A stretch of 64,000 nucleotides of DNA from Pseudoxanthomonas sp. CF385 (lineage in GTDB: Bacteria; Pseudomonadota; Gammaproteobacteria; Xanthomonadales; Xanthomonadaceae), in the NCBI RefSeq assembly GCF_900104255.1, contig NZ_FNKZ01000002.1:372001-436000 (forward strand), read 5' to 3'. The position numbers and the translations under genes were made by a program. Under the pieces are notes generated by a model. That model was given only the letters and a program-made list of their open reading frames with translations. It was not told the origin of the DNA and searched no databases. How positions within the stretch are numbered: position 1 is the stretch's first letter; the number at the start of each line of letters is the position of its first letter. This document shows, in pieces, positions 7,815 through 16,593 of this stretch.

Positions 7815-10800
7815 TCAGAAGTCGTACTGGACCATGAAGCGGACCGACCGGGGTGCCTGGTAGGAGCGCGGCAGCAGGTAGGTGCTCAGGGGGTTACCCG
7901 TCGCCGAGTCCTCCGCCACTTCGCTGACGGCCGTGACCTTCTGCGAATTGAACACGTTGAACACGTCAACCTTGAACTGCAGACCCGGTGCGAACGAGGG
8001 ACGGAAAGCAACGTTCAAGTCCAGGCTCGTGGTCGTCGGCAGGCGCCCGGCGGTACCACGCGGCACCGCGCTCACGGTGGAGTCGTCCGACGCGCCGTTC
8101 TCGGAGTTGCTGCAACGCATGAAGCCCGAGCCATAGGGGTGCGGCGCGTAGTTGGTTACGGTCCCCACCGGCTCGAGCGGATTGGTATCCAGTACGCCCA
8201 GGCAGTTGATCGGGCGCCCGGTCTGGACGATCAGGTTTGCACCCAGCGACCATTCGTCAGTGAAGTCGTAGTTGCCGAATACCTTCAACGCGTGACGGCG
8301 ATCGTTGGGCAGGTAACCGTAGGTATCGACCGTCAGTTCACGGTAGTCGAAGTCCTGGGTGGTGTTCGTGTCGCCCTGGCCGATGTCGGACTTCACGCCA
8401 CCTTCGGTATTGCCCTTGTTGTAGCCGAGCGTGTACGAGGCCTGGAAGAAGAACTTGTCCCAGCTACCGTCCATGAACAGCTCGAGCGCCTTGTACGAAC
8501 GCTTGGCGGGCGGGCTGAGGCGGTCGCCTTCCACCGTGTAGGTGGTGTAGACGCCGTCGCCGTTGAGGTCCGTGACCAGCACTGCATCTTCGCCCGGGTT
8601 GAACAGACGGCAATACGGGAAACCGGGGTTCGGCACCGTGTAGTCGAGTCCGTCGGCATCGGCCAGGTCGGTGATGGCGGTGTAATCGCAGTTGTCGTCG
8701 ATGGCCGCCTTCAGCTTGCGGTAGATGCCGCGCGCACCGACGTTGAGGTGGTCGGTCAGCGTGGTCTGGAAGCCGAGGATGAACTCGTCCTGGTACATCG
8801 GATCGAGGTTCTTGCTGGCGATCGTGTTCGGATCATGTGCCTGGCCGTCTTCGCCGTTGATCAGGTTCAGCGGATTCAGCGGGTTGATCAGGATCGGCGC
8901 GCCCGTCACCGGGTCCACGCCCGAGAAACGGTTGTTGTTGGAGCGCTGGTAGATGGAGGCGCTGGAGCCGCGCACGGCCACGCTCGGCGTCAGCGGCAAC
9001 GCATAGCGACCGGCGTTGCCGTAGATCTTCAGCGACGAATCGCCCTTAGCATCCCACGAGAAGCCCAGGCGGGGACCGAACTGGTTGTCGATCTTGACGA
9101 AGGCACGGCCGTCGGAGCCCAGGTTCTCGAACGTGTCCCAGCGGGCGCCGAGATACGCCAGGAAGTTGTCAGTGATCTTCCACGTATCCTCGAGGTAGTA
9201 GGCGCGCTGCTTGACTTCGATGGTCGTGCCGCGAGCCGTGGTCTGGCGACGGACCACATCGAACTCGTCGCCGGTGTTCGGGCGACCATCGGGGCCGTTG
9301 TTCGTCGAGTAGCGCCACAGCCAGCCGCCCACGTTGGCTTCGCCGGCCACCGATTCGTAGTTGTCCACGTCCACACCGAAGCGCAGCTGGTGCGGCCCGA
9401 GGATCCACTCCGCGTCGATGCGGTACTGGTCGCGGGTGTCCTTGTTGTTCGACGCCTGCAGCAACGCACCGTCGGTGAGGTGGCACAGGCTGCCGTAGGC
9501 GCCCGTGATCTCCTTGCGATAGCCGGGACGCACGTCGATGATGGCCGGGCAGCCGCCCAGGGCGGTGGTCCCGTTGATGTCGGTCGTATAGGCCGTGGTG
9601 ATATCGCCGTTGTAGCTGACCCTCGAGCCGTCGGGATTCTTCAAGTACTGGCTGCGCTTGAACTCGCCATGGCCGTAGAGCGCGGTCAGGGTGAAGGTGT
9701 CGGTAAGGTAGCCGGTGTACTTCAAGACGTAGTTGTTGCCACCCTGCTCATCGTGGACGGTGCCGACATAGTTCGTGCGGTTCACTTCGCCCGGCGTGTT
9801 GTTGTAGACCCGGGTCTCGCTCTCCTGCTTGTCGGAGAACGCCGTCAGCTCGAGCTTGTTGCTGTCGTTGATGTTCCAGTCGAACTTGGCCAGCCAGGTC
9901 GGGTTCTTGATCGAACCGTTGCGGTTGGTGACCGCATCCACGTTGCCCCAGGTATCGGTGTCGGTCTTGCCATAGGACAACAGGCCGTACGCGAAGAGGG
10001 TGTCCTTCACCAGCGCGCCACCCGCCCACACCGCGCCGATCAGTTCGTCCTGCGAATCCTTGCTGTTGTTCTCGGCCACGTTGCCGTAGTCGCCCGGCAC
10101 CAGCGGATTGGAGAACTTGTAGTCGTCCACGTCCGAACGCAGCGATTTCGGCGACCAGAACACGTTGGCGCCCGCCTTGAACTCGTTGGTGCCGCGCTTG
10201 GTGATCTGGTTGACCACGCCGCCGAGCGAACGCCCGAATTCCGCGCCGTAGCCGCCGGTCTTGATCTGCTGCTCGGCGATCGCTTCGAACGGAACCTTGG
10301 AGAAGTTCAGGCTCCGGAACGAGTTGGTGATGTTGAAACCGTTGATGTAGTACTGGTTCTCGGCGACGGACGAGCCGCCGAACGAGGCGAGGTTGCCGAA
10401 GGCGCCATCGCCACGCACCGTACCGGGGGCCAGCAGCGCCACCGAGGTCGTGTCGCGGGGTACGGGGATCCGGGCGAGCTGCTCGGAGGTCAGGATGGTG
10501 GTGGACTCGACCGACGACACGTCGATCGGATTGACCAGCTGGGAGCCGGTGACGGTGATCGTGCCGAGCGTGGTGGCACCGCTGCCGGAACCTTCCGCGC
10601 CGAAGTTGACCGCGGTACCCGTACCGACGTTGACCGAGACCTCGCGCGTCGACGTCGTGCCGTCTGCGCGCTGCAGGGTCACGCGATACGTGCCAGGCGA
10701 CAGCGCGGAAACACGGTACGTGCCGTCGGCGCCGATCGCCACTTCACGGCTGAAGCCGGTGGCCGGGTTCTGGACCAGGACCTTCTCGCCCGCCGAGGCC

Positions 10801-10919
10801 TGGCCGAAGACCGCGCCGGAGGTATTGGATTGGGCGTAGATCGAAGAGTTGAAGCAGACGCCGAGCGCCACCGTAAGGGCGCTGCGTTTGAGTGTTCGAT
10901 TGAACGTACGCTTGGACAC
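7815..10919 (-). CDS. Oar-like TonB-dependent outer-membrane receptor
   Basis: Outer-membrane beta-barrel transporter powered by TonB, 1034 residues. Order: signal peptide (cleavage after SSIYAQ or nearby), a carboxypeptidase-regulatory-like beta domain (about 30-115), plug domain, large barrel ending in phenylalanine (MVQYDF), as BAM substrates do. The GTG at 10919 is chosen because GGGAG (plus-strand 10927-10931) lies seven bases upstream and the product then begins with a basic n-region (VSKRTFNRTLKR); the frame is open further upstream. Ligand unknown; large receptors of this type often take up glycans or peptides. It has its own terminator and precedes two sulfotransferase genes on the same strand. 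Confidence 0.92.
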   Translation of the reverse strand: MSKRTFNRTLKRSALTVALGVCFNSSIYAQSNTSGAVFGQASAGEKVLVQNPATGFSREVAIGADGTYRVSALSPGTYRVTLQRADGTTSTREVSVNVGTGTAVNFGAEGSGSGATTLGTITVTGSQLVNPIDVSSVESTTILTSEQLARIPVPRDTTSVALLAPGTVRGDGAFGNLASFGGSSVAENQYYINGFNITNSFRSLNFSKVPFEAIAEQQIKTGGYGAEFGRSLGGVVNQITKRGTNEFKAGANVFWSPKSLRSDVDDYKFSNPLVPGDYGNVAENNSKDSQDELIGAVWAGGALVKDTLFAYGLLSYGKTDTDTWGNVDAVTNRNGSIKNPTWLAKFDWNINDSNKLELTAFSDKQESETRVYNNTPGEVNRTNYVGTVHDEQGGNNYVLKYTGYLTDTFTLTALYGHGEFKRSQYLKNPDGSRVSYNGDITTAYTTDINGTTALGGCPAIIDVRPGYRKEITGAYGSLCHLTDGALLQASNNKDTRDQYRIDAEWILGPHQLRFGVDVDNYESVAGEANVGGWLWRYSTNNGPDGRPNTGDEFDVVRRQTTARGTTIEVKQRAYYLEDTWKITDNFLAYLGARWDTFENLGSDGRAFVKIDNQFGPRLGFSWDAKGDSSLKIYGNAGRYALPLTPSVAVRGSSASIYQRSNNNRFSGVDPVTGAPILINPLNPLNLINGEDGQAHDPNTIASKNLDPMYQDEFILGFQTTLTDHLNVGARGIYRKLKAAIDDNCDYTAITDLADADGLDYTVPNPGFPYCRLFNPGEDAVLVTDLNGDGVYTTYTVEGDRLSPPAKRSYKALELFMDGSWDKFFFQASYTLGYNKGNTEGGVKSDIGQGDTNTTQDFDYRELTVDTYGYLPNDRRHALKVFGNYDFTDEWSLGANLIVQTGRPINCLGVLDTNPLEPVGTVTNYAPHPYGSGFMRCSNSENGASDDSTVSAVPRGTAGRLPTTTSLDLNVAFRPSFAPGLQFKVDVFNVFNSQKVTAVSEVAEDSATGNPLSTYLLPRSYQAPRSVRFMVQYDF

Positions 10920-10983
10920 TGTGCGACTCCCAGCTGCAGGTTGATTCACATGAGCGTCCGGACCGGCCCGCCCTCCGACCATC

Positions 10984-10997
10984 GTGACTTTAGTCAC
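10984..10997 (-). promoter_or_regulatory. Inverted repeat in the receptor gene leader
   Basis: GTGACT (10984-10989), two bases, AGTCAC (10992-10997), 65 bases upstream of the receptor start codon. It could be an operator for a dimeric regulator or a small RNA hairpin. No named regulator is assigned. Confidence 0.35.
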
Positions 10998-11474
10998 GCG
11001 ACATTAGCCACGCGCCTTAATAGCAGGTTAATCAAATGTTGGAATTAGGTTACGCAATAATCGTGCAATACTGAGATGCTTGTCACAAAAAAAGCGGCAT
11101 CTCACCTCCCTCGGCACTTGGCGTCGCTTCACAAATAGCGTAACGGCGCTAACGCTTCGCCTGGTCCGGCACGCGAAATCGGTCGCAAACGGCGGTGTCG
11201 CCGTCGATGGCCATCCCTCTGGGGTCAACGCCCTGCGACAGAAGTGTCGAGGCGCCCGGCGCGCGCAGGAACCCCGCGCGCGTGCCGGTTCAAGGGGTAC
11301 TCGCCAGCCTTGGATGCCCGTTGGCGCGTGCCGGCAACGCAGGGCAAGGGCCGCCTTACCGCCCCAGCACCGAGACCGATGGGATGCGTTACGAGTCCGA
11401 CAGGGCGGCGTCATTGCCCGCGCCCTGCGGAAAAGCCGAGGCTCCCACGCGGGGAATCCCGGGCCTCCTAGCTA
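10998..11474. other. Non-coding gap upstream of the TonB receptor
   Basis: About 480 bases without a credible gene. The part from 11000 to about 11110 is clearly AT-richer than its surroundings and probably holds the receptor promoter (minus strand); a TATTAA hexamer is present but no pair of boxes stands out. The remainder is GC-rich, with only short open frames of non-protein-like composition. No terminator for the upstream AIM24 gene and no RNA gene was recognised. Confidence 0.5.
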
Positions 11475-12170
11475 CTACTGCCTGGCCTGGTAGACCACTT
11501 CTTCATAGGGTTGCACGACCACCCAGCCCTCGCCCGCGAACCTCAGCTGCACGCTCTCTCCCGAGCCCCGGCCGAGCAGGGTACCCAGCGAGACGTTGGT
11601 GACGATTTCCGGCGTCAGCCCGCCCGACCACGCGACCGTGGCGTTCGGGTCGGTGAAGACGGGACCGGTCTGTGCCGTCACCGGCAACGTCAGCGGCTCG
11701 TAGTGGGAGGTGATGGCGACGATGCCATGGCCGCTCAGGCGCACGTTGAACAGACCGCCGGACAGCATGCCGGCCACCTTGCGCATCATGGTGATGCGGC
11801 TCTCGATGCCCGATTCCACCGCCAGCACATCGTTGCCGTTGACGAAGATCGACTCGCCCGCCAGGCGCAGGAGCGTGATCTTCTTGCCGGCGTCCGCCAG
11901 ATAGACGCGGCCCTGGCCCTCGATCTTCATCAGCTGCATGCCTTCGCCGCTGACGGCCTTCTTCAGCAGGTTGCCCAGGCCCTGTTCCAGCATGCCCTGC
12001 CGGGTGAACTTCACCGCGCCCTTGCGCGCGACCATCGCGCCGGCCTTGGCCCAGACCAGCCCGTCCAGACGCACCTCGAGCAAGTGCGGGCTCTCCAGTT
12101 CGAAGGCGTCCGCACTGGCATCCTTTTCCCTGGAAGAAGCGATGAACTCCTGCAACGTGCGCACGCTCAT
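11475..12170 (-). CDS. AIM24 family protein (TRAP-like beta fold)
   Basis: Belongs to the AIM24/DUF124 family, named for a yeast mitochondrial protein; the bacterial role is not established. 231 residues, beta-rich and glycine-rich, no signal peptide. The ATG at 12170 (MSVRTLQEF) is preferred: AAGG lies seven bases upstream, and it leaves 63 bases to the divergent cupin gene. ATGs at 12206 and 12209 would add about 12 residues and also have a purine-rich upstream stretch. Conserved features of the family (repeated AGESIFVNGNDVLA-type segments, C-terminal EGWVVVQPYE) are visible. It ends 555 bases before the receptor start. Confidence 0.85.
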   Translation of the reverse strand: MSVRTLQEFIASSREKDASADAFELESPHLLEVRLDGLVWAKAGAMVARKGAVKFTRQGMLEQGLGNLLKKAVSGEGMQLMKIEGQGRVYLADAGKKITLLRLAGESIFVNGNDVLAVESGIESRITMMRKVAGMLSGGLFNVRLSGHGIVAITSHYEPLTLPVTAQTGPVFTDPNATVAWSGGLTPEIVTNVSLGTLLGRGSGESVQLRFAGEGWVVVQPYEEVVYQARQ

Positions 12171-12233
12171 GTCGATGCCTTGAAGGTCGTCTGACGGGAG
12201 CGCCATCATAGCCCGCACCCCTGGAGGCCTCCC

Positions 12234-12590
12234 ATGCCGCAGATCCTGCCCGTCCCCCTTGCGCTGGATGGCGTACCGCGCGAGCCGATCGCCATCGACC
12301 GGCTGATCGCCGGCCAGCCCTCGCAAGCGGTCGCCAACGCATATTCCTCGCCGGATGCGCGTTTCCACTGCGGCGTATGGGAGGCCGATGCCGGCACCTG
12401 GCGCGTGAGCTACACCGAGCACGAGTTCTGCCACCTGGTCGCCGGTCGGCTTCGTCTGCGCGGCGACGACGGTGAAGAGACCGTGTGGGCGGCGGGCCAG
12501 AGTTTCGTGGTGCCGGCAGGCTTCAGCGGCACCTGGGAAGTAATCGAACCGGCGCGCAAGTTCTACGCGATCTACGAACCCGGCGACTGA
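12234..12590 (+). CDS. Small cupin-domain protein
   Basis: Single cupin beta-barrel of 118 residues, of the cupin_3 type found in ureidoglycine aminohydrolase and ethanolamine-utilisation proteins. Core motif elements are present: a glycine-rich strand turn (VAGRLRLRGDDG), QSFVVPAGFSGTWEV and a C-terminal KFYAIYEP. Substrate and metal cannot be inferred. It is divergent from the AIM24 gene and ends within the pyrH promoter region, so it may be co-transcribed into pyrH. Confidence 0.8.
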   Translation: MPQILPVPLALDGVPREPIAIDRLIAGQPSQAVANAYSSPDARFHCGVWEADAGTWRVSYTEHEFCHLVAGRLRLRGDDGEETVWAAGQSFVVPAGFSGTWEVIEPARKFYAIYEPGD

Positions 12591-12615
12591 CGCGATAGCT
12601 GCGCTCGGATAGAAT
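12587..12615 (+). promoter_or_regulatory. Promoter of pyrH
   Basis: CTGACG (12587-12592), 17-base spacer, TAGAAT (12610-12615); 4 of 6 and 5 of 6 matches to the sigma-70 boxes. It overlaps the cupin stop codon and leaves a leader of about 25 bases. Confidence 0.5.
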
Positions 12616-12645
12616 TACGCTGTTTGCCCCCACGCCGAGATCCCC

Positions 12646-13371
12646 ATGACCGCACCCCTCGCTTATCGCCGCATCCTGCTCAAACTGTCCGGCGAAGCGC
12701 TGATGGGGGCCGAGGACTACGGCATCGACCCGGCCGTGATCACCCGGATCGCCAAGGAGATCATCGAGGCGCGCGACGCCGGTGCCGAGATCGGGCTGGT
12801 GATCGGCGGCGGCAACATCTTCCGGGGCGCGGGCCTGGCGGCCGGCGGCATGGACCGGGTCACCGGCGACCAGATGGGCATGCTGGCCACGGTGATCAAC
12901 GCGCTCGCCATGCAGGATGCGCTGGAAAAGCTCGGCGCCAAGTGCCGGGTGATGAGCGCCATCAAGATCAACGACGTGTGCGAGGACTACATCCGCCGCC
13001 GCGCCATCCGCCACCTCGAGAAGGGCCGCATCGCGATCTTCGCGGCCGGCACCGGCAATCCGTTCTTCACCACCGACTCGGGCGCCGCGCTGCGCGCGAT
13101 CGAGATCGGCGCGGACCTGCTGTTGAAGGCCACCAAGGTGGATGGCGTGTACGACAAGGACCCCAGCAAGCACGCCGACGCCAAGCGTTTCGACCAGCTG
13201 ACCTACGACGATGTCATCGCCCGCGACCTGCAGGTGATGGATACGGCCGCGTTCGCGCTGTGCCGCGACAGCGAAGTGCCGCTGCGCATCTACGATCTGT
13301 CGGTGCCGGGCAACCTGATGCGCATCCTGCGCGGCGAGCCCATCGGCACGCTGGTGAAAGGCCGCAACTGA
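12646..13371 (+). CDS. pyrH: UMP kinase
   Basis: Phosphorylates UMP to UDP for RNA, sugar-nucleotide and lipopolysaccharide synthesis; a hexameric amino-acid-kinase-fold enzyme. 241 residues, the normal length. [11 protein letters not shown] near the N terminus, the glycine-rich IGGGNIFRG loop and [10 protein letters not shown] are family signatures. In E. coli it sits between tsf and frr; here about 9.8 kb of accessory genes separates it from tsf and a metal exporter separates it from frr. Confidence 0.98.
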   Translation: MTAPLAYRRILLKLSGEALMGAEDYGIDPAVITRIAKEIIEARDAGAEIGLVIGGGNIFRGAGLAAGGMDRVTGDQMGMLATVINALAMQDALEKLGAKCRVMSAIKINDVCEDYIRRRAIRHLEKGRIAIFAAGTGNPFFTTDSGAALRAIEIGADLLLKATKVDGVYDKDPSKHADAKRFDQLTYDDVIARDLQVMDTAAFALCRDSEVPLRIYDLSVPGNLMRILRGEPIGTLVKGRN

Positions 13372-13423
13372 CGCTCCGCCGCTGTAATAGTGTCCGTGCC
13401 GGGCCACCGGCACCCTAGTCGCC

Positions 13424-14341
13424 ATGGGACACGGACACGGCGCACACGCACACACCCACGGCTCGGCCACCCGCGCCTTCGCGGTGGTCACGCTGATCAA
13501 CCTCGCCTACACCGCCCTCGAGGCGGGGTACGGTTTCTACACCAACTCCCTGGCCCTGCTGTCCGACGCCGTGCACAACCTCGGCGACGTACTGGGACTG
13601 GCGCTGGCCTGGAGCGCCGCCGCGCTGGCGCGACGCCCCCCGCGCGGGCGCCACACCTACGGCTGGCGGCGTGCCACGCTCCTCTCCCCACTGGCCAACG
13701 CCCTGCTGCTGGTGGTGTTTTCCGGTGCCCTGGGCTGGGAAGCGGTGCGCCGTTTCAGCGCGCCGCCGGAGATTCCGGCCACCCCCGTGATCGTGGTGGC
13801 GGCGCTGGGCATCCTGGTCAACCTGGGCGCCGCGTGGCTGGTCCGCGACGGGCATGCGCACGACCTGAACAAGCGCGGCGCCTTCCTGCATCTGATGGCC
13901 GATGCCGCGGTCTCGTTCGCCGCGGTGCTGGCCGGCATCGGCATGGCGACGCTGGGCTGGGCCTGGCTTGACCCCGCCACGGCCCTGCTGATCGCCGTCG
14001 TGGTCGCCATCGGTTCGTGGAGCCTGCTCCGCGACAGCTTCGCCGCCGCCATGGATGCGGTACCGGGCAGCGTCGATCCCGAGGAGGTCGGGCTGTTCCT
14101 GCGCGGGCAGCCCGGTGTATCGGCCGTCCACCATCTGCACATCTGGTCGCTCGGCGCCAACGAGATCGCCCTCACCGCCCACCTGGTGCGGGCCCGCGAA
14201 GACGACCACGATGCCTTCATCGATGCCACCGTCCACGCGCTGGACGATCGTTTCGGCATCAATCACGCCACCCTGCAGATCGAACGGGGCGCCGGCTGCG
14301 GCCACGATCTGCACGATGCCGCGCCGCATCATTCCCACTGA
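13424..14341 (+). CDS. Cation diffusion facilitator (zinc-type efflux)
   Basis: Inner-membrane divalent metal/proton antiporter of 305 residues. It begins and ends with histidine clusters (HGHGAHAHTH at the start, HHSH at the end). Six transmembrane segments fill residues about 15-210, followed by a cytoplasmic ferredoxin-like domain. The metal-site residues are visible in TM2 (SDAVHNLGD) and TM5 (HLMADA), the pattern of zinc/cobalt/cadmium CDF members. ATG at 13424 with only 52 bases from pyrH. Its position between pyrH and frr is unusual; a strong promoter follows it for frr. Confidence 0.92.
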   Translation: MGHGHGAHAHTHGSATRAFAVVTLINLAYTALEAGYGFYTNSLALLSDAVHNLGDVLGLALAWSAAALARRPPRGRHTYGWRRATLLSPLANALLLVVFSGALGWEAVRRFSAPPEIPATPVIVVAALGILVNLGAAWLVRDGHAHDLNKRGAFLHLMADAAVSFAAVLAGIGMATLGWAWLDPATALLIAVVVAIGSWSLLRDSFAAAMDAVPGSVDPEEVGLFLRGQPGVSAVHHLHIWSLGANEIALTAHLVRAREDDHDAFIDATVHALDDRFGINHATLQIERGAGCGHDLHDAAPHHSH

Positions 14342-14356
14342 ACGGCCTCTCGGCGG

Positions 14357-14385
14357 TCGGCAACGGCGCCGAATCGCCCTATAAT
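14357..14385 (+). promoter_or_regulatory. Promoter of frr
   Basis: TCGGCA (14357-14362), 17-base spacer, perfect TATAAT (14380-14385), 33 bases before the frr start. It lets frr and following genes be expressed independently of the CDF gene. Confidence 0.65.
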
Positions 14386-14418
14386 CGGTCGTTTACAGGC
14401 TTTGCAACGGAAAGGGCG

Positions 14419-14976
14419 ATGCTCAACGACATCAAGAAAGACGCGCAGGCGCGCATGACCAAGAGCATCGAGGCGCTCCGCCACACGCTGGTCAAGGTCC
14501 GCACCGGTCGCGCCTCAACGGCCCTGGTCGAGCACCTGAAGGTCAACTACTACGGTTCCGACGTGCCGCTGAGCCAGGTCGCCACGGTGACGGTTTCCGA
14601 TTCCCGCTCGCTGACGATCACCCCCTGGGAGAAGCAGATCGTCGGCGCGGTGGAGAAGGCGATTCTGGCCTCGGACCTGGGCCTGACGCCGAACACCGCC
14701 GGCACCACGATCCGGCTGAACCTGCCCGCCCTCACCGAGGAGCGCCGCAAGGAACTGTCGAAAGTGGTCCATGGCGAAGGCGAGGACACCAAGGTCGCGA
14801 TCCGCAACATCCGCCGCGATGCCAACCAGCAGGTCAAGGACCTGCTGAAGGACAAGCAGATCACCGAGGACGAAGAGCGCCGGACCGAAGACGAGATCCA
14901 GAAGCTCACCGACAAGTCCATCAAGGATGTCGATGACGTCGTCAAGGCCAAGGAACAGGAACTGATGGCGGTCTGA
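14419..14976 (+). CDS. frr: Ribosome recycling factor
   Basis: With EF-G, splits post-termination ribosomes. 185 residues, the standard length. The ATG at 14419 follows AAAGGG (14411-14416) and gives the canonical MLNDIKKDAQARM start; the frame is open upstream through the CDF coding region. Contains the conserved KVRTGRAS segment and the long helical C terminus. It begins a run of tightly packed genes (uppS, cdsA, dxr, rseP). Confidence 0.98.
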   Translation: MLNDIKKDAQARMTKSIEALRHTLVKVRTGRASTALVEHLKVNYYGSDVPLSQVATVTVSDSRSLTITPWEKQIVGAVEKAILASDLGLTPNTAGTTIRLNLPALTEERRKELSKVVHGEGEDTKVAIRNIRRDANQQVKDLLKDKQITEDEERRTEDEIQKLTDKSIKDVDDVVKAKEQELMAV

Positions 14977-14984
14977 GGACTGCC

Positions 14985-15743
14985 ATGTCCCCTGCCGCTT
15001 CCCCGTCCGTGCCCCGCCACCTGGCCGTCATCATGGACGGCAACGGGCGCTGGGCCGAACGCCGTCGGCGCCCGCGCGTCATCGGTCATCGCGCCGGCGC
15101 CCGCGCGGTCAACGTCTGCATCGACTTCTGCCTGGAGCGCGGGATCGGCGCGCTGACCCTGTTCGCGTTCTCGAGCGAAAACTGGGGCCGGCCGGAGGAA
15201 GAAGTCGGCGCCCTGATGAAGCTGTTCCTCAACGCGCTGGATCGCGAGGTGGAAGAGCTCCACCGTCGCGGGGTCCGCGTGCGCTTCATCGGCGACCGCA
15301 CGCGCTTTTCCGCCGACATCCGTGCGCGCATGGATGCCGCCGAGGCGCTGACCCTCGACAACGCACGCCTGCACCTGGTGGTCGCGGCCAGCTACGGGGG
15401 ACGCCAGGACATCGCGCACGCGGCGCGCGCGCTGGCGGAAGAAGTCGCCGCGGGCCGCCTGCGCCCGCAGGACATCGACGAAGCCGCGCTCGGCGGCCAC
15501 GTGGCGCTGGCCGACCTGCCGGCCCCCGACCTTTTCATCCGCACCGGCGGCGACCACAGGGTAAGCAATTTCCTGTTGTGGCAGTTGGCCTATACCGAAC
15601 TCTGGTTCACCGAGGTGCTCTGGCCGGACCTGGATGCCACCCTGCTGCAGCGCGCGCTGGACGATTTCGCGCAGCGCGAGCGGCGCTTCGGCCTGACCAG
15701 CGCCCAGGTGGCCGATGGCGCCACGGAGGACACTCCCGCATGA
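14985..15743 (+). CDS. uppS: Undecaprenyl diphosphate synthase
   Basis: Cis-prenyltransferase making the C55 lipid carrier for peptidoglycan and O-antigen. 252 residues. Signature MDGNGRWA with the catalytic aspartate is at residues about 17-24, followed by GHRAGA and FAFSSENW; the [15 protein letters not shown] motif near the C terminus is intact. Starts eight bases after frr and its TGA overlaps the cdsA ATG (ATGA), implying translational coupling. Confidence 0.97.
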   Translation: MSPAASPSVPRHLAVIMDGNGRWAERRRRPRVIGHRAGARAVNVCIDFCLERGIGALTLFAFSSENWGRPEEEVGALMKLFLNALDREVEELHRRGVRVRFIGDRTRFSADIRARMDAAEALTLDNARLHLVVAASYGGRQDIAHAARALAEEVAAGRLRPQDIDEAALGGHVALADLPAPDLFIRTGGDHRVSNFLLWQLAYTELWFTEVLWPDLDATLLQRALDDFAQRERRFGLTSAQVADGATEDTPA

Positions 15744-16591
15744 GCGCCACCCGCACCCGCGTCATCGCCGCGCTCGTCATGGCGCCGTTCGCCATCGGCG
15801 CCATCCTGCTGCTGCCGACCTCCTGGCTGGTCATGCTCGCGGCCCTGGTGTTCCTCATCGGCCTGTGGGAGTGGTTCAAGCTCGCCGAGATCGACGACAC
15901 CCTGCAGCGGACCGTACTGCTGACCGCCAACCTGCTGTTGATGGTGCTGCTGGTCTGGGCGTCGCGCGGTTCCACCGACCTTGTACCCCTCCGCCTGATG
16001 GCGCTCGCCGGCGCCGTCTGGTGGCTGTTCGCGCTGCTGTGGCTCCGCTTCTTCCATTTCGCGTCCGACCACGAGACGTGGGCGCGCGTGTTCAAGCTGG
16101 CCGCCGGCACGCTGGCCGTGGTGCCGGCCTGGTGCGCGCTGGGACTGATCCACTCGTCCGAACCGAACGGGCATATCTGGCTGTTCACGGCGCTGGCCAT
16201 CGTCTGGGCCGCCGACAGCGGCGCGTATTTCGCGGGCCGTCATTTCGGCGGCAGGTGGTTCGCCGGCCGCAAGCTGGCGCCGCGCATCAGCCCCAACAAG
16301 ACGCTCGAAGGGCTGCTGGGCGGCCTTGCCGCGGGCCTCGTGGTCGCCGCCATCGGCGCGCTGATCGCGGGCGCGGGCGCGTCCTACCTGCCTGGCGTGC
16401 TGCTGGTCGCCATCTTCACCGTGCTGTTCTCGGTCGTGGGCGACCTGTTCGAAAGCCTGCTGAAGCGCCACGTGGGCGCGAAGGACTCGGGCGACGTGAT
16501 CCCCGGCCACGGCGGCGTGCTGGACCGCATCGACGGCGTGCTGGCCGCCCTGCCCATCTTCGTGCTCGGCAAGGAAGTCTTCGGATTCTGA
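15740..16591 (+). CDS. cdsA: Phosphatidate cytidylyltransferase
   Basis: Inner-membrane enzyme that makes CDP-diacylglycerol from phosphatidate and CTP, the entry to all phospholipids. 283 residues, about seven to eight transmembrane segments. The C-terminal signature is present ([21 protein letters not shown], then [12 protein letters not shown] with acidic residues). The ATG overlaps the uppS stop by four bases. The next gene, dxr, begins two bases after its stop. Confidence 0.96.
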   Translation: MSATRTRVIAALVMAPFAIGAILLLPTSWLVMLAALVFLIGLWEWFKLAEIDDTLQRTVLLTANLLLMVLLVWASRGSTDLVPLRLMALAGAVWWLFALLWLRFFHFASDHETWARVFKLAAGTLAVVPAWCALGLIHSSEPNGHIWLFTALAIVWAADSGAYFAGRHFGGRWFAGRKLAPRISPNKTLEGLLGGLAAGLVVAAIGALIAGAGASYLPGVLLVAIFTVLFSVVGDLFESLLKRHVGAKDSGDVIPGHGGVLDRIDGVLAALPIFVLGKEVFGF

Positions 16592-16593
16592 GC

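Noticed and set aside
7680..11048. Very long plus-strand open frame opposite the TonB receptor and sulfotransferase genes
   Set aside because: Composition is Val/Arg/Ala/Gly-rich without family motifs; it is an antisense artefact of GC-rich coding DNA. The minus-strand frames carry clear signal peptide, plug, barrel and sulfotransferase motifs.
11028..11414. 128-residue minus-strand frame upstream of the TonB receptor
   Set aside because: Arg/Cys/Ser-rich composition, no motif, and its 3' end lies in the AT-rich promoter segment. Treated as non-coding.
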